Shown one piece after another: positions 28,245-43,675 of a stretch of 64,000 bases of DNA. Every line of letters starts with the position of its first letter. Within the stretch, counting starts at the first letter, position 1. The notes beneath the pieces are model-generated. The model ran no database searches. It saw only the letters and a program-made list of their open reading frames with translations, and was not told the origin of the DNA. The stretch is from Aquipseudomonas ullengensis. GTDB lineage: Bacteria; Pseudomonadota; Gammaproteobacteria; Pseudomonadales; Pseudomonadaceae. The translations under genes and the position numbers were made by a program. The stretch is taken from contig NZ_JACJUD010000003.1 in assembly GCF_014174475.1 (NCBI RefSeq), forward strand, positions 1 to 64,000, read 5' to 3'.

Positions 28245-28778
28245 ATGTCTCGCGTTGCTAAGAACCCCGTCAAGCTGCCAGCTGGTGTCGAGGTCAAACT
28301 CGCCGGCCAACAGCTTTCGGTTAAGGGTGCCAAGGGCGCTCTGGAACTGAATGTACATTCGTCCGTGGAAGTGACCCAGGAATCTGGTGAGCTGCGTTTC
28401 GCTGCCCGCAATGGCGATCAGCAAAACCGCGCCATGGCCGGTACCACCCGTGCACTGGTCAATAACATGGTTATTGGCGTAAGTCAGGGCTTCGAGCGCA
28501 AGCTTCAGCTGGTCGGCGTAGGCTACAAAGCCCAAGCCAAAGGTACTGTGCTGAACCTCGCTCTCGGCTTCTCGCATCCGGTGGACTACGAACTGCCGCA
28601 AGGCATTACCGCTGAGACCCCCAGCCAGACCGATATCCTGATCAAGGGCATCGATAAGCAGTTGGTTGGTCAGGTGGCCGCTGAGATCCGCGACTTCCGT
28701 CCGCCAGAGCCTTATAAGGGCAAAGGTGTGCGTTACGCTGACGAAGTCGTCCGTCGTAAAGAAGCTAAGAAGAAGTAG
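28245..28778 (+). CDS. rplF: 50S ribosomal protein L6
   Basis: 177 aa near the factor-binding site. [17 protein letters not shown] and the [25 protein letters not shown]-terminal region are family-typical. Confidence 0.97.
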   Translation: MSRVAKNPVKLPAGVEVKLAGQQLSVKGAKGALELNVHSSVEVTQESGELRFAARNGDQQNRAMAGTTRALVNNMVIGVSQGFERKLQLVGVGYKAQAKGTVLNLALGFSHPVDYELPQGITAETPSQTDILIKGIDKQLVGQVAAEIRDFRPPEPYKGKGVRYADEVVRRKEAKKK

Positions 28779-28788
28779 GGCATAGCAA

Positions 28789-29139
28789 ATGAGCGTAAAG
28801 AAAGAAACTCGTCTGCGCCGTGCTCGCAAGGCACGCCTGAAAATGCGCGAGCTGGAAACCGTACGCCTGTGTGTGTACCGCTCTTCCCAGCACATCTACG
28901 CCCAGGTCATTTCGGCCGACGGCGCCAAGGTCCTGGCAAGCGCCTCGACGTTGGACAAAGAACTGCGTGACGCCGCCACTGGCAACGTCGACGCGGCCAA
29001 GAAGGTTGGCCAACTGGTCGCCGAGCGCGCGAAAGCCGCTGGTGTTACCCAGGTTGCGTTCGATCGTTCTGGCTTCAAGTACCACGGCCGTGTGAAAGCG
29101 CTGGCTGATGCTGCTCGTGAAGGCGGGCTGGAGTTCTAA
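28789..29139 (+). CDS. rplR: 50S ribosomal protein L18
   Basis: 116 aa 5S rRNA-binding protein; basic N-terminus, [16 protein letters not shown] and [22 protein letters not shown] are conserved. 3 bp before rpsE. Confidence 0.97.
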   Translation: MSVKKETRLRRARKARLKMRELETVRLCVYRSSQHIYAQVISADGAKVLASASTLDKELRDAATGNVDAAKKVGQLVAERAKAAGVTQVAFDRSGFKYHGRVKALADAAREGGLEF

Positions 29140-29142
29140 GTT

Positions 29143-29670
29143 ATGGCAAATCACGAGCAAAGACGCGATCGCGATAATCGCGACGACAGCCGCGACGAAG
29201 GCTACATCGAGAAGCTGGTGCAGGTTAACCGCGTTGCCAAGACCGTCAAAGGCGGCCGTATCTTCACTTTCACCGCGTTGACCGTGGTGGGTGATGGTAA
29301 AGGTCGTGTTGGCTTCGGTCGTGGCAAGTCCCGCGAAGTACCTGCTGCCATCCAAAAAGCGATGGAAGCTGCGCGCCGCAACATGATCCAAGTCGACCTG
29401 AAGGGTACCACCCTGCAGTACGCGATGAAGGCAGTGCATGGCGCTTCCCACATCTACATGCAGCCTGCTTCTGATGGTACCGGCATCATCGCCGGTGGCG
29501 CGATGCGTGCGGTGCTGGAAGTGGCTGGTGTGCAAAACGTTCTGGCCAAGTGCTATGGCTCCACCAATCCGGTGAACGTGGTTCATGCCACTTTCAAAGG
29601 CTTGAAGGCCATGCAGTCGCCCCAGTCGATTGCTGCCAAGCGTGGTAAGAGCGTCGAGGAGATTCTCTAA
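29143..29670 (+). CDS. rpsE: 30S ribosomal protein S5 with extended N-terminus
   Basis: 175 aa. Decoding-accuracy protein at the mRNA entry; [24 protein letters not shown] and [13 protein letters not shown] are intact. The N-terminus carries an insert of about nine Arg/Asp-rich residues ([14 protein letters not shown], residues 7-20) relative to the about 166-aa form I know from other Pseudomonas (MANNEQKRDEGY). The DNA there is a short CGCGAT/CGCGAC repeat, which suggests slippage. Confidence 0.96.
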
Positions 29671-29672
29671 TC

Positions 29673-29849
29673 ATGGCTACCGTAAAAGTTACGCTGATCA
29701 AGAGCATGACCGGCCGTATCCCTAACCACAAACTGTGCGTGAAGGGTCTGGGTCTGCGTCGTATCGGTCACACTGTAGAAGTCCAGGATACTCCCGAGAA
29801 TCGCGGGATGATCAACAAGGCTTACTACATGCTGCGCGTCGAGGGTTAA
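29673..29849 (+). CDS. rpmD: 50S ribosomal protein L30
   Basis: 58 aa small protein, ATG 29673, starting 2 bp after rps[16 protein letters not shown] and [21 protein letters not shown] match the L30 family. Confidence 0.96.
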
Positions 29850-29852
29850 TCG

Positions 29853-30287
29853 ATGAAACTCAATGATCTGAGTCCTGCGCCGGGTTCCCGTCGCGAGAAG
29901 CATCGTCCGGGTCGTGGTATCGGTAGCGGTTTGGGTAAGACTGGTGGCCGTGGTCACAAAGGTCAAACCTCCCGCTCCGGTGGCACCATCGCTCCGGGTT
30001 TTGAGGGTGGTCAACAGCCGTTGCACCGCCGTCTGCCGAAGTTCGGTTTCGTTTCCCTGAAAGCCATGGACCGCGCAGAAGTGCGCACTTCCGAGCTGGC
30101 TAAAGTGGAAGGCGATGTCGTTTCTCTGCAGTCGCTCAAGGATGCCAATCTGATCAATCAAAACGTACAGCGTGTGAAAGTCATGCTGTCCGGTGAGGTT
30201 GGTCGTGCGGTAACCCTGAAAGGTATCGCTGCCACCAAAGGTGCGCGTGCGGCTATCGAAGCAGCTGGCGGCAAGTTCGAGGACTAA
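29853..30287 (+). CDS. rplO: 50S ribosomal protein L15
   Basis: 144 aa. [20 protein letters not shown] and the Gly-rich [19 protein letters not shown] extension bind 23S rRNA. The rpmD stop is 3 bp upstream and secY begins directly after its stop. Confidence 0.97.
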   Translation: MKLNDLSPAPGSRREKHRPGRGIGSGLGKTGGRGHKGQTSRSGGTIAPGFEGGQQPLHRRLPKFGFVSLKAMDRAEVRTSELAKVEGDVVSLQSLKDANLINQNVQRVKVMLSGEVGRAVTLKGIAATKGARAAIEAAGGKFED

Positions 30288-31616
30288 ATGGCTAAGCAAG
30301 GTGCTCTCTCTGCGCTCAGCAATGGCGGGTTGTCCGAGTTGTGGACTCGGCTGCGTTTTCTGTTCCTGGCGATCATCGTCTATCGGATCGGCGCGCATAT
30401 TCCGGTGCCCGGAATAAACCCTGACCGGCTGGCCGACCTGTTCCGGCAGAACGAGGGGACCATTCTTAGCCTGTTCAACATGTTTTCCGGCGGCGCGCTG
30501 GAGCGTATGAGCATCTTTGCACTGGGGATCATGCCGTACATCTCGGCATCGATCATCATGCAACTGATGACCGTCGTCAGCCCGCAGCTGGAGCAGTTGA
30601 AAAAGGAAGGGGAAGCTGGCCGTCGCAAGATCAGCCAGTACACCCGCTACGGCACTTTGATCCTGGCGATCGTTCAGGCCATTGGCATGTCCATTGGTCT
30701 GGCTAGCCAGGGTGTCGCGTTCGCAACTGATTTCGGCTTCCACTTCGTGGCAGTGTCGACCTTCGTGGCCGGTGCGATGTTCATGATGTGGCTGGGCGAG
30801 CAGATCACCGAGCGCGGTGTCGGTAACGGTATTTCGATGCTGATTTTCTCGGGCATCGTGGCCGGTCTGCCGAGTGCGGTGGGGCAGTCTTTCGAGTCTG
30901 CTCGTCAGGGCGATATCAATATCTTCGCTCTGGTCGCCATCGGTCTGTTGGCGGTAGCGATCATCGGTTTCGTGGTGTTCATTGAGCGTGGTCAGCGTCG
31001 CATTGCGGTGCACTACGCCAAGCGTCAGCAGGGCCGCAAGGTTTTTGCTGCGCAGACCAGCCACCTGCCGTTGAAGGTGAACATGGCGGGCGTTATCCCG
31101 GCCATCTTCGCGAGCAGCATTTTGCTGTTCCCGGCTTCGCTGGGTTCCTGGTTCGGTCAGTCTGAAGGTATGGGCTGGCTGCAGGACATCTCGCAGTCGA
31201 TCGCTCCCGGTCAGCCGTTGAACATTTTGCTGTTTAGTGCAGGGATCGTTTTCTTCTGCTTCTTCTACACGGCGCTGATGTTCAACCCGAAAGACGTAGC
31301 GGAAAACCTGAAGAAGTCCGGTGCCTTTATTCCGGGCATTCGTCCGGGCGAGCAATCGGCACGCTATATCGATGGCGTACTGACTCGCTTGACCATGTTC
31401 GGTGCTCTGTACATGACGGCTGTTTGCCTGCTGCCCCAGTTCCTGGTGGTTGCAGCGAACGTACCGTTCTACCTTGGCGGGACCTCGCTGCTGATCGTGG
31501 TCGTGGTTGTGATGGACTTTATGGCCCAAGTACAATCGCACCTCGTTTCTCACCAGTACGAATCCCTGATGAAGAAAGCCAACCTGAAGGGCTATGGCAG
31601 CGGCATGCTCCGCTGA
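30288..31616 (+). CDS. secY: preprotein translocase subunit SecY
   Basis: 442 aa, ten transmembrane segments forming the protein-conducting channel with SecE and Sec[12 protein letters not shown], the plug region [13 protein letters not shown], and the cytoplasmic loop [19 protein letters not shown] that contacts SecA and the ribosome are present. Starts at the base after the rplO stop. Confidence 0.98.
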   Translation: MAKQGALSALSNGGLSELWTRLRFLFLAIIVYRIGAHIPVPGINPDRLADLFRQNEGTILSLFNMFSGGALERMSIFALGIMPYISASIIMQLMTVVSPQLEQLKKEGEAGRRKISQYTRYGTLILAIVQAIGMSIGLASQGVAFATDFGFHFVAVSTFVAGAMFMMWLGEQITERGVGNGISMLIFSGIVAGLPSAVGQSFESARQGDINIFALVAIGLLAVAIIGFVVFIERGQRRIAVHYAKRQQGRKVFAAQTSHLPLKVNMAGVIPAIFASSILLFPASLGSWFGQSEGMGWLQDISQSIAPGQPLNILLFSAGIVFFCFFYTALMFNPKDVAENLKKSGAFIPGIRPGEQSARYIDGVLTRLTMFGALYMTAVCLLPQFLVVAANVPFYLGGTSLLIVVVVVMDFMAQVQSHLVSHQYESLMKKANLKGYGSGMLR

Positions 31617-31647
31617 CAGTGTTCCCGTAAGGTTCTAGGAGTTACTG

Positions 31648-31764
31648 ATGAAAGTTCGTGCATCGGTCAAGAAGTTGTGCCGTAACTGCAAGATCATCCG
31701 CCGCGACGGTGTCGTGCGCGTGATCTGCAGCGCGGAGCCGCGTCACAAGCAGCGCCAAGGCTGA
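31648..31764 (+). CDS. rpmJ: 50S ribosomal protein L36 (zinc-binding form)
   Basis: 38 aa, ATG 31648 after CTAGGAG. Cys11, Cys14, Cys27 and His33 form the zinc ribbon, so this is the C-plus type. Last gene of the spc block, followed by a hairpin. Confidence 0.97.
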   Translation: MKVRASVKKLCRNCKIIRRDGVVRVICSAEPRHKQRQG

Positions 31765-31785
31765 GTGTGATTTACGCGTAATGAG

Positions 31786-31821
31786 CCCGGCAGCTAGTGC
31801 GCTGCCGGGTTGATTCTTTGT
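31786..31821 (+). terminator. spc operon terminator
   Basis: 9-bp GC stem, 31786-31794 with 31801-31809, loop TAGTGC, followed by TTGATTCTTTG; the T-run is imperfect, so some read-through is likely. Confidence 0.7.
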
Positions 31822-31838
31822 TACTACAGCGTTAATAT
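31810..31838 (+). promoter_or_regulatory. alpha operon promoter (rpsM)
   Basis: TTGATT (31810-31815) starts at the base after the terminator stem; 17-bp spacer, TAATAT (31833-31838), then CGCGCGCCC. Leader of about 50 nt before rpsM; an S4 binding pseudoknot there is expected from E. coli but not identified. Confidence 0.55.
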
Positions 31839-31897
31839 CGCGCGCCCTATTTCTTGGCTTCCAGGGCGTGGGTAGCTGTCAATTGGAGTTCCACTGA

Positions 31898-32254
31898 ATG
31901 GCCCGTATTGCAGGCGTCAACATTCCGGATAACAAGCACACTGTTATCTCGCTGACCTACATCTACGGTGTTGGTCGCACCAAGGCACAGCAAATCTGTG
32001 CCACCACCGGCGTTAATCCGGCGGTAAAGATCAAAGATCTCTCTGACGAGCAGATCGAGCAGCTGCGTGGCGAAGTCGCCAAGCTCACCACTGAAGGTGA
32101 TCTGCGCCGCGAAATCAACATGAAAATCAAGCGTCTGATGGACCTGGGCTGCTATCGCGGTCTGCGTCACCGTCGTGGCCTCCCGGTCCGCGGTCAGCGC
32201 ACCAAGACCAACGCGCGTACCCGTAAGGGCCCGCGTAAGCCGATCCGCAAGTAA
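31898..32254 (+). CDS. rpsM: 30S ribosomal protein S13
   Basis: 118 aa. Head protein bridging to the 50S subunit. [14 protein letters not shown] and [19 protein letters not shown]-terminal tail contacting P-site tRNA are present. First gene of the alpha operon. Confidence 0.97.
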   Translation: MARIAGVNIPDNKHTVISLTYIYGVGRTKAQQICATTGVNPAVKIKDLSDEQIEQLRGEVAKLTTEGDLRREINMKIKRLMDLGCYRGLRHRRGLPVRGQRTKTNARTRKGPRKPIRK

Positions 32255-32284
32255 TTGCGCCCGCGAATCGACAGGAAATAAGTC

Positions 32285-32674
32285 ATGGCTAAGCCTGCTG
32301 CTCGTACTCGTAAGAAAGTCAAAAAGACAGTTGTGGATGGCATCGCCCATATCCATGCGTCTTTCAACAACACCATCGTGACCATTACCGACCGTCAAGG
32401 TAACGCCCTGTCCTGGGCTACCTCCGGTGGTTCCGGTTTCCGCGGCTCCCGTAAGTCCACCCCGTTCGCTGCCCAGGTGGCTGCTGAGCGTGCTGGTCAA
32501 GCAGCCCTGGAATACGGCCTGAAGAACCTCGACGTCAACGTCAAGGGTCCAGGTCCTGGTCGCGAATCCGCTGTGCGCGCTCTGAACGCCTGCGGCTACA
32601 AAATCGCCAGCATCACCGACGTGACGCCAATCCCGCATAACGGGTGCCGTCCGCCGAAGAAGCGTCGCGTGTAA
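32285..32674 (+). CDS. rpsK: 30S ribosomal protein S11
   Basis: 129 aa. Platform protein near the mRNA exit; [19 protein letters not shown] and [14 protein letters not shown] are conserved. Confidence 0.97.
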   Translation: MAKPAARTRKKVKKTVVDGIAHIHASFNNTIVTITDRQGNALSWATSGGSGFRGSRKSTPFAAQVAAERAGQAALEYGLKNLDVNVKGPGPGRESAVRALNACGYKIASITDVTPIPHNGCRPPKKRRV

Positions 32675-32690
32675 TAGGAGACAGTGAAGA

Positions 32691-33311
32691 ATGGCTCGTT
32701 ACATTGGTCCCAAATGCAAACTGTCTCGCCGTGAAGGCACCGACCTCTTCCTGAAGAGCGGCGTGCGCGCGCTTGAATCGAAGTGCAACATCGAAGCGGC
32801 TCCTGGCCAGCACGGCGCTCGCCGTGGTCGTCAGTCCGACTACGGTACCCAGCTGCGTGAAAAGCAAAAAGTTCGCCGTATCTACGGTGTTCTGGAGCGT
32901 CAGTTCAGCGGTTACTACAAACTGGCTGCCAGCCGTAAAGGCGCTACCGGCGAAAACCTCCTGCAACTGCTCGAGTGCCGTCTGGATAACGTGATTTACC
33001 GTATGGGCTTTGGTGCTACCCGCGCTGAATCCCGTCAGCTGGTATCGCACAAAGCGATCACCGTGAACGGTTCGACCGTGAACGTCCCGTCCTACCAGGT
33101 TAAAGCTGGTGACGTCGTGGCAGTTCGCGAAAAGGCTAAGAACCAGCTGCGCATCGTGCAAGCTCTCGAGCTGTGCGCCCAGCGCGGTCGCGTTGAGTGG
33201 GTTGACGTGGACACTGAGAAGAAATCGGGCGTGTTCAAAAACGTTCCGGCTCGCAGCGACCTGTCCGCCGACATCAACGAAAGCCTGATTGTCGAGCTCT
33301 ACTCCAAGTAA
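32691..33311 (+). CDS. rpsD: 30S ribosomal protein S4
   Basis: 206 aa. Primary 16S-binding protein and, in E. coli, repressor of the alpha operon. [19 protein letters not shown] and the S4 RNA-binding domain ([24 protein letters not shown]) are clear. Confidence 0.97.
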   Translation: MARYIGPKCKLSRREGTDLFLKSGVRALESKCNIEAAPGQHGARRGRQSDYGTQLREKQKVRRIYGVLERQFSGYYKLAASRKGATGENLLQLLECRLDNVIYRMGFGATRAESRQLVSHKAITVNGSTVNVPSYQVKAGDVVAVREKAKNQLRIVQALELCAQRGRVEWVDVDTEKKSGVFKNVPARSDLSADINESLIVELYSK

Positions 33312-33333
33312 GGGCTAGAAAATAGGTGCATCC

Positions 33334-34335
33334 ATGCAGATTTCGGTAAATGAGTTCCTGACCCCCCGCCACATTGATGTGCAGGTGGTCAGTTCGACCC
33401 GCGCCAAGATCACTCTCGAGCCTCTCGAGCGTGGCTTTGGCCATACCCTGGGCAACGCGCTGCGTCGCATCCTGTTGTCCTCCATGCCTGGCTGTGCAGT
33501 AGTCGAGGCCGAGATTGACGGTGTACTCCACGAGTACAGCGCCATCGAAGGTGTGCAGGAAGATGTGATTGAGATCCTGCTCAACCTGAAAGGCCTGGCC
33601 ATCAAGCTGCACGGTCGTGACGAAGTCACCCTGACTCTGGCCAAGAAGGGCTCGGGTGTGGTCACCGCTGCCGATATTCAGCTGGATCACGATGTCGAGA
33701 TCGTCAATGGCGATCACGTTATCGCCAACCTGGCGGAAAACGGCGCTCTGAACATGCGACTCACCGTGCGTCGTGGCCGTGGCTACGAGCCGGCTGATGC
33801 CCGTCAGAGCGATGAAGACGAGAGCCGTAGCATCGGTCGTCTGCAGCTGGACTCTTCGTTCAGCCCGGTTCGCCGGATTGCATACGTGGTTGAAAACGCC
33901 CGCGTTGAGCAGCGTACCAACCTGGACAAGCTGGTCATTGACCTGGAAACCAACGGCACCCTGGATCCTGAAGAGGCTATCCGTCGTGCCGCGACCATCC
34001 TCCAGCACCAACTGGCGGCCTTCGTAGATCTGAAGGGCGACAGCGAGCCGGTGGTAGTCGAGCAGGAAGACGAGATCGATCCGATCCTGCTGCGTCCGGT
34101 TGACGACCTTGAACTGACCGTTCGTTCGGCCAACTGCCTGAAGGCGGAGAACATTTACTACATCGGCGACCTGATCCAGCGTACCGAAGTAGAACTGTTG
34201 AAAACTCCTAACCTGGGCAAGAAGTCGCTCACCGAGATTAAGGACGTACTGGCCTCCCGTGGCCTGTCCCTCGGTATGCGTCTCGACAACTGGCCGCCGG
34301 CAAGCCTGAAAAAAGACGATAAGGCGACTGCCTGA
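33334..34335 (+). CDS. rpoA: DNA-directed RNA polymerase subunit alpha
   Basis: 333 aa. N-terminal domain ([20 protein letters not shown]) dimerises and assembles the core enzyme; the C-terminal domain ([42 protein letters not shown]) binds UP elements and activators such as OxyR. Fourth gene of the alpha operon. Confidence 0.98.
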   Translation: MQISVNEFLTPRHIDVQVVSSTRAKITLEPLERGFGHTLGNALRRILLSSMPGCAVVEAEIDGVLHEYSAIEGVQEDVIEILLNLKGLAIKLHGRDEVTLTLAKKGSGVVTAADIQLDHDVEIVNGDHVIANLAENGALNMRLTVRRGRGYEPADARQSDEDESRSIGRLQLDSSFSPVRRIAYVVENARVEQRTNLDKLVIDLETNGTLDPEEAIRRAATILQHQLAAFVDLKGDSEPVVVEQEDEIDPILLRPVDDLELTVRSANCLKAENIYYIGDLIQRTEVELLKTPNLGKKSLTEIKDVLASRGLSLGMRLDNWPPASLKKDDKATA

Positions 34336-34377
34336 TCGTCACGATCACCGAACTTGAAGTTTGGTAAGGAATGAACC

Positions 34378-34764
34378 ATGCGTCATCGTAAAAGTGGCCG
34401 TCACCTCAGCCGCACCAGCGCTCACCGCAAGGCCATGTTCCAGAACATGGCGGTTTCGCTGTTCGAGCACGAGCTGATCAAAACTACTCTGCCGAAAGCC
34501 AAAGAACTGCGCCGCGTTGCCGAGCCGCTGATCACCCTGGCTAAGGAAGACAGCGTTGCTAACCGTCGTCTCGCCTTCGACCGTACTCGTTCGAAAGCTA
34601 TCGTCGGTAAACTGTTCAACGATCTGGGCAAGCGCTACGCCACCCGTCAGGGCGGTTACCTGCGTATCCTCAAGTGCGGTTTCCGCGCTGGCGACAATGC
34701 TCCGATGGCTTATGTTGAGCTGGTCGACCGTCCGGTCGGCGGCGCAGCAGTCGAAGCTGAGTAA
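34378..34764 (+). CDS. rplQ: 50S ribosomal protein L17
   Basis: 128 aa at the tunnel exit. [20 protein letters not shown] and [20 protein letters not shown] are family-typical. Last gene of the large ribosomal block. Confidence 0.97.
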   Translation: MRHRKSGRHLSRTSAHRKAMFQNMAVSLFEHELIKTTLPKAKELRRVAEPLITLAKEDSVANRRLAFDRTRSKAIVGKLFNDLGKRYATRQGGYLRILKCGFRAGDNAPMAYVELVDRPVGGAAVEAE

Positions 34765-34783
34765 GACTTAACCGTCTACGAAG

Positions 34784-34814
34784 AACCGGGCCTAGTGCCC
34801 GGTTTTTTGTTTTT
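34784..34814 (+). terminator. alpha operon terminator
   Basis: AACCGGGC (34784-34791) pairs with GCCCGGTT (34797-34804), loop CTAGT, then TTTTGTTTTT. The loop is the same as in the first rpsN-rpsH hairpin. Confidence 0.9.
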
Positions 34815-34946
34815 GGGTTTTAACGATTTCAGGCTGTGCGGCGAGGGGGTAGTACCGGGTACCTGTAGGGCGCGCTGAGTGCCTGGTTGGGCGGCCTACG
34901 CTGCGCTCTTGCTGATGAATTACGCTTGGGGCTGCGGGCTTCTGTA

Positions 34947-34982
34947 AAAGATAAAAACTATCGCGGCATTGTCTTTCATATA

Positions 34983-34983
<1 letters not shown>
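34947..34983 (+). promoter_or_regulatory. candidate OxyR operator upstream of katG
   Basis: Two 15-nt blocks (34947-34961 and 34969-34983) 7 nt apart can be laid on the OxyR pattern ATAGnTnnnAnCTAT repeated with a 7-bp gap: the first matches 9 of 10 fixed positions, the second 6 of 10 by eye. The right end touches a possible -35, the usual OxyR activation position. The rest of the 305-bp rplQ-katG gap (34815-34946) shows nothing recognisable. Confidence 0.5.
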
Positions 34984-37217
<2,234 letters not shown>

Positions 37218-37230
37218 GTCTCCGGCAATA

Positions 37231-37258
37231 AAAAAGCCCCGCAGATGCGGGGCTTTTT
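37231..37258. terminator. bidirectional terminator between katG and uvrA
   Basis: Perfect 12-bp stem (37231-37242 with 37247-37258), A-run on one side and T-run on the other, loop AGAT. Serves both convergent genes. Confidence 0.92.
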
Positions 37259-37275
37259 CATGTCTGGACGGACCC

Positions 37276-40110
<2,835 letters not shown>

Positions 40111-40209
40111 GAACAGCAGCCTCGTTTGGCGCCCGGAAACCGCGAAGTATACGGCTCCGGGCTACCGCGCGGCAAAGCGTCACGCCTGTGCCGGACGGGC
40201 TGCGGCTGG

Positions 40210-40215
40210 TAGAAT
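40210..40215 (+). promoter_or_regulatory. possible -10 element of the MFS gene
   Basis: TAGAAT followed by GC-rich CGCCGCC, 29 bp before the ATG. The -35 region at 17 bp is poor. Confidence 0.35.
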
Positions 40216-40243
40216 CGCCGCCTCGTTTTCATGGGGTGTTGCA

Positions 40244-41638
40244 ATGCACGATCCGCACAGCGAGCGCATGAGCGCCAGTGAGACCCGCGCCGCAGGTGGC
40301 CTGGCCCTGGTGTTCGCCTTCCGCATGTTGGGCATGTTCATGGTGCTGCCGGTGTTGGCCACCTACGGGATGGACCTGGCGGGCGCCACGCCGGCGCTGA
40401 TCGGCCTGGCCATTGGTGCCTACGGCCTGACCCAGGCCGTGCTGCAGATCCCTTTCGGTATCCTCTCCGACCGCATCGGCCGCCTGCCGATCATCTACGT
40501 CGGCCTGCTGATCTTCGCCGCCGGTGCGGTGCTGGCGGCCAATGCCGACTCGATCTGGGGCGTGATCGCTGGCCGCGTGCTGCAGGGCGCCGGGGCGATC
40601 TCCGCTGCGGTGATGGCGCTGCTCTCCGACCTCACCCGCGAACAGCACCGGACCAAGGCCATGGCCATGATCGGCATGAGCATCGGCCTGTCCTTCGCCG
40701 TGGCCATGGTGGTCGGCCCGCTGCTGACCCGCGCCTACGGCCTGTCCGGGTTGTTCTGGGTCACCGCCGGCATGGCGCTGCTGGGCATCTTGATCATCGC
40801 CCTGCTGGTGCCGAAGGCGTCGCGCACCTTGGCCCATCGCGAATCCAACGTGGCGCGCCAGGCGCTGGGTGCGACGCTGCGCAACCCTGAGTTGCTGCGC
40901 CTGAATATCGGCATTCTGGTGCTGCACGCGATCCTCATGGCCAGCTTCGTCGCCTTGCCGCTGGCGCTGGTGGACGAGGGTGCGCTGCCCAAGGAAGAGC
41001 ACTGGTGGGTCTACCTGAGTGCCTTGCTGATCGGCTTCTTCGGCATGGTGCCGTTCATCATCTATGCCGAGAAAAAGCGCCGCATGAAGCGCGTGCTCAG
41101 CGGTGCGGTATTGGTGCTGCTGCTGTGCGAGCTGTTCTTCTGGTTGTTCGGCCACAGCCTGCATGCGCTGGTGGCGGGCATCGTGGTGTTCTTCACCGCG
41201 TTCAACCTGCTCGAAGCCTCGCTGCCATCGCTGGTCAGCAAGGTCGCGCCGGCCGGCGGCAAGGGCACGGCGATGGGCGTGTACTCCACCAGCCAGTTCC
41301 TCGGCGCGGCGCTGGGCGGCATTCTCGGGGGCTGGTTGTACCAGCATGGCGGGCTCGGGCTGGTGTTCGTCGGCTGTGCACTGCTGGGGGTTATTTGGCT
41401 GCTGGCAGCTGCTACTATGCGCGAGCCGCCTTATGTGACCAGTTTGCGCCGCCCGCTCGTAGCAGCTGCGCTGGCGGATCGTGGACTGGTAGGTCGCATC
41501 CTCGCAGTACCCGGTGTCAGTGATGCCGTGGTGGTCGCCGAGGAGACCGCGTTGTACATCAAAGTGGACACCCAACAATTGGACCGCGAGTTGCTCGAGC
41601 GTGTGCTCGAAGATGCCGCGGATACGCATTCAGCTTAG
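40244..41638 (+). CDS. MFS transporter, YajR-like
   Basis: 464 aa from ATG 40244; upstream in-frame codons overlap uvrA and are rejected. Twelve hydrophobic segments; motif [13 protein letters not shown] between helices 2 and 3. After the last helix, residues about 395-464 form a soluble domain ([30 protein letters not shown]) with the pattern of the ferredoxin-like YAM domain of E. coli YajR. Substrate unknown. Conserved between uvrA and ssb in Pseudomonas; ssb starts 9 bp later. Confidence 0.88.
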   Translation: MHDPHSERMSASETRAAGGLALVFAFRMLGMFMVLPVLATYGMDLAGATPALIGLAIGAYGLTQAVLQIPFGILSDRIGRLPIIYVGLLIFAAGAVLAANADSIWGVIAGRVLQGAGAISAAVMALLSDLTREQHRTKAMAMIGMSIGLSFAVAMVVGPLLTRAYGLSGLFWVTAGMALLGILIIALLVPKASRTLAHRESNVARQALGATLRNPELLRLNIGILVLHAILMASFVALPLALVDEGALPKEEHWWVYLSALLIGFFGMVPFIIYAEKKRRMKRVLSGAVLVLLLCELFFWLFGHSLHALVAGIVVFFTAFNLLEASLPSLVSKVAPAGGKGTAMGVYSTSQFLGAALGGILGGWLYQHGGLGLVFVGCALLGVIWLLAAATMREPPYVTSLRRPLVAAALADRGLVGRILAVPGVSDAVVVAEETALYIKVDTQQLDRELLERVLEDAADTHSA

Positions 41639-41647
41639 GAGAACGAA

Positions 41648-42148
41648 ATGGCCCGTGGGGTTAACAAAGTCATTCTGATCGGCAACGTCGGCGGCGATCC
41701 GGAAACCCGCTATCTACCCAATGGCAACGCGGTGACCAACATCACCCTCGCCACTACCGATAGCTGGAAAGACAAGCAAACCGGTCAGCAGCAGGACCGT
41801 ACCGAATGGCACCGTGTGGTGTTCTTCGGCAAGCTGGCGGAAATCGCCGGTGAATACCTGCGCAAGGGCGGCCAGTGCTACATCGAAGGTCGTCTGCAGA
41901 CCCGCGAGTGGGAAAAAGACGGCGTCAAGCGCTACACCACCGAGATCGTGGTCGACATGAACGGCACCCTGCAACTGCTCGGCGGCCGTGGCAACAACAG
42001 CGAAGGCGGCGGTGAATACGCCCCGCGCCAGCAGCAGTCGCGCCCGGCACCGCAACAGTCCGCCCCGCAGCAGCGTCCGGCACCGCAACCGGCCGCCCAG
42101 CAGCCGGCTGCCGACTACGACAGCTTCGACGACGACATCCCGTTCTGA
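41648..42148 (+). CDS. ssb: single-stranded DNA-binding protein
   Basis: 166 aa. OB fold (residues 1-110: [42 protein letters not shown]), a Gln/Pro-rich linker and the acidic tip DDDIPF that recruits repair and replication proteins. 9 bp after the MFS gene with AGGAG between. Confidence 0.98.
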   Translation: MARGVNKVILIGNVGGDPETRYLPNGNAVTNITLATTDSWKDKQTGQQQDRTEWHRVVFFGKLAEIAGEYLRKGGQCYIEGRLQTREWEKDGVKRYTTEIVVDMNGTLQLLGGRGNNSEGGGEYAPRQQQSRPAPQQSAPQQRPAPQPAAQQPAADYDSFDDDIPF

Positions 42149-42171
42149 TCGAAGATTGTCCGGCGGTAAAG

Positions 42172-42204
42172 AAAAGGCCCGTAGCGCATGCTACGGGCCT
42201 TTTT
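42172..42204. terminator. bidirectional terminator between ssb and the BVMO gene
   Basis: 14-bp perfect stem (42172-42185 with 42190-42203), loop GCAT, A-run and T-run on the two sides. Confidence 0.9.
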
Positions 42205-42214
42205 CGTTTGGGGC

Positions 42215-43675
42215 TCAGTCCCAGCGGTAGCTGGCCAGCGGCAATGACTTCATCAGCTTCTGGTAAGTGGCCACGGCGGCCGGCCAGAGGGTGACGTTGC
42301 GGCCGTCCTTGCCCAGGTACCAACTGCTGCAACCCGACAGCCAGACCGAGTCCTTGAGTTCGACCTGCATCGCCTCGCTGTAGTCGCGGGCCACCTCGTC
42401 GCGTACGTCGAGCTGGCTGAGGCCGTTGCGCTGCAGGTGGTCGAGGCAGTTGAGGATGTAGCCGATCTGCGCCTCGATCATCAGGATCATCGAGTTGTGG
42501 CCCAGGCCGCTGTTCGGCCCGATCAGGCAGAACAGGTTGGGCATGCCCGGTATCGACACGCCGCGAAAGGCCGTGGTGCCCTGTTCCAGCCAGCGCTGGC
42601 CGAGGTCTTCGCCGCCGGGGCCGATGATGAAGCCAGGCGGCACCAGGGCATCCATCACCTCGAAACCGGTGCCGAAGATGATCGCGTCGACTTCCTTGCG
42701 CGTGCCATCCGTGGCGATCACATGGTGCTCGCCGACGGCACTGACCCCGGAAGCGATCAGCTCGACATTGCTGCGGGCGACGGCCGGGTAGTAGTCGTTG
42801 GAGATCAGGATGCGCTTGCAACCGAGCATGTAGTTCGGCGTCAGCTTGCGGCGCTTGTCCGCCTGGGGGATGTGCTGCTCGATGTGCCGCTTGGCCATGC
42901 GGCTGGCCATGCGATTGGCGAAGCTGCCGGCCTGCATGGCCTTCAGGCGCATCTCGTGCACGCGGAACAGCACATGGCGATACAGGTACTGCAGGGGCGG
43001 GAACAGCGCAAAGAGCTTCTGCTCCACGCCGCTCATGCGCCGGTCCGGGCGCGGCAGCACCCAGGCAGGGGTGCGCTGGAACAGCGAGAGCTCCTCGACT
43101 AGCGGGGCGATCTGCGGGATGTACTGGATCGCGCTGGCGCCGGTGCCGATCGAGGCGACCTTCTTGCCGCGCAGGTCGTAGCTGTGGTCCCAGTTGCTAG
43201 AGTGGAAGACCTTGCCGCGGAAGCTGTCCAGCCCTGGCAGGTCGGGAATCGACGGCACGTGCAGCGGCCCCTTGCCGAGCATGACGAAGCGCGCCCGCAG
43301 CTGGCTGCCGTCGGCCAGTTCGATGCACCACAGGCGCTCCTCGTCGAGGTAGCGCAGGCGCTGCACCTCGGCATTCAGGCGCAGGTGCGGGGCGAGCCCG
43401 TACGTGGCCACGCAGTGCTTGAGGTACTGGTGGATCTCCTGCTGCAGCGGGTATTTGCGCGACCAGTCCGGGCGTTGCTCGAAGGAGAACGAGTAGAGGT
43501 GCGAGGGGATGTCGCAGCCGCAGCCGGGGTAGGTGTTGTCGCGCCAGCAGCCGCCGATGTCGGCGGCCTTCTCGAGGATGACGAAGTCGTGGCGGCTGCT
43601 GTTCTTCAGCTCGATCGCCATGCCCAGCCCGGAGAAGCCGCTGCCGACGATGACGTAGTCGAGCACCTCGCTCAT
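42215..43675 (-). CDS. flavin-containing Baeyer-Villiger-type monooxygenase
   Basis: 486 aa; start at MSEVLDYVIVGSGFSGLG (43675), which overlaps the hydrolase stop by 4 bp. FAD-binding GSGFSG at 11-16, NADPH-binding GTGASA near residue 178, and between them FRGKVFHSSNW at 152-162, which fits the type I Baeyer-Villiger fingerprint FxGxxxHxxxW. Such enzymes insert oxygen next to a ketone to give an ester or lactone. Last gene of an SDR-esterase-BVMO operon. The substrate cannot be read from sequence. Confidence 0.88.
   Translation of the reverse strand: MSEVLDYVIVGSGFSGLGMAIELKNSSRHDFVILEKAADIGGCWRDNTYPGCGCDIPSHLYSFSFEQRPDWSRKYPLQQEIHQYLKHCVATYGLAPHLRLNAEVQRLRYLDEERLWCIELADGSQLRARFVMLGKGPLHVPSIPDLPGLDSFRGKVFHSSNWDHSYDLRGKKVASIGTGASAIQYIPQIAPLVEELSLFQRTPAWVLPRPDRRMSGVEQKLFALFPPLQYLYRHVLFRVHEMRLKAMQAGSFANRMASRMAKRHIEQHIPQADKRRKLTPNYMLGCKRILISNDYYPAVARSNVELIASGVSAVGEHHVIATDGTRKEVDAIIFGTGFEVMDALVPPGFIIGPGGEDLGQRWLEQGTTAFRGVSIPGMPNLFCLIGPNSGLGHNSMILMIEAQIGYILNCLDHLQRNGLSQLDVRDEVARDYSEAMQVELKDSVWLSGCSSWYLGKDGRNVTLWPAAVATYQKLMKSLPLASYRWD

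Noticed and set aside
40111..40243. Possible LexA box in the uvrA/MFS gap
   Set aside because: No CTG-N10-CAG palindrome found on either strand; the GTATAC at 40148 lacks the flanking CTG/CAG.
40229..41629. 466-codon frame antisense to the MFS gene
   Set aside because: Translation is His/Gln/Arg-rich without hydrophobic segments, a mirror of a membrane protein gene.
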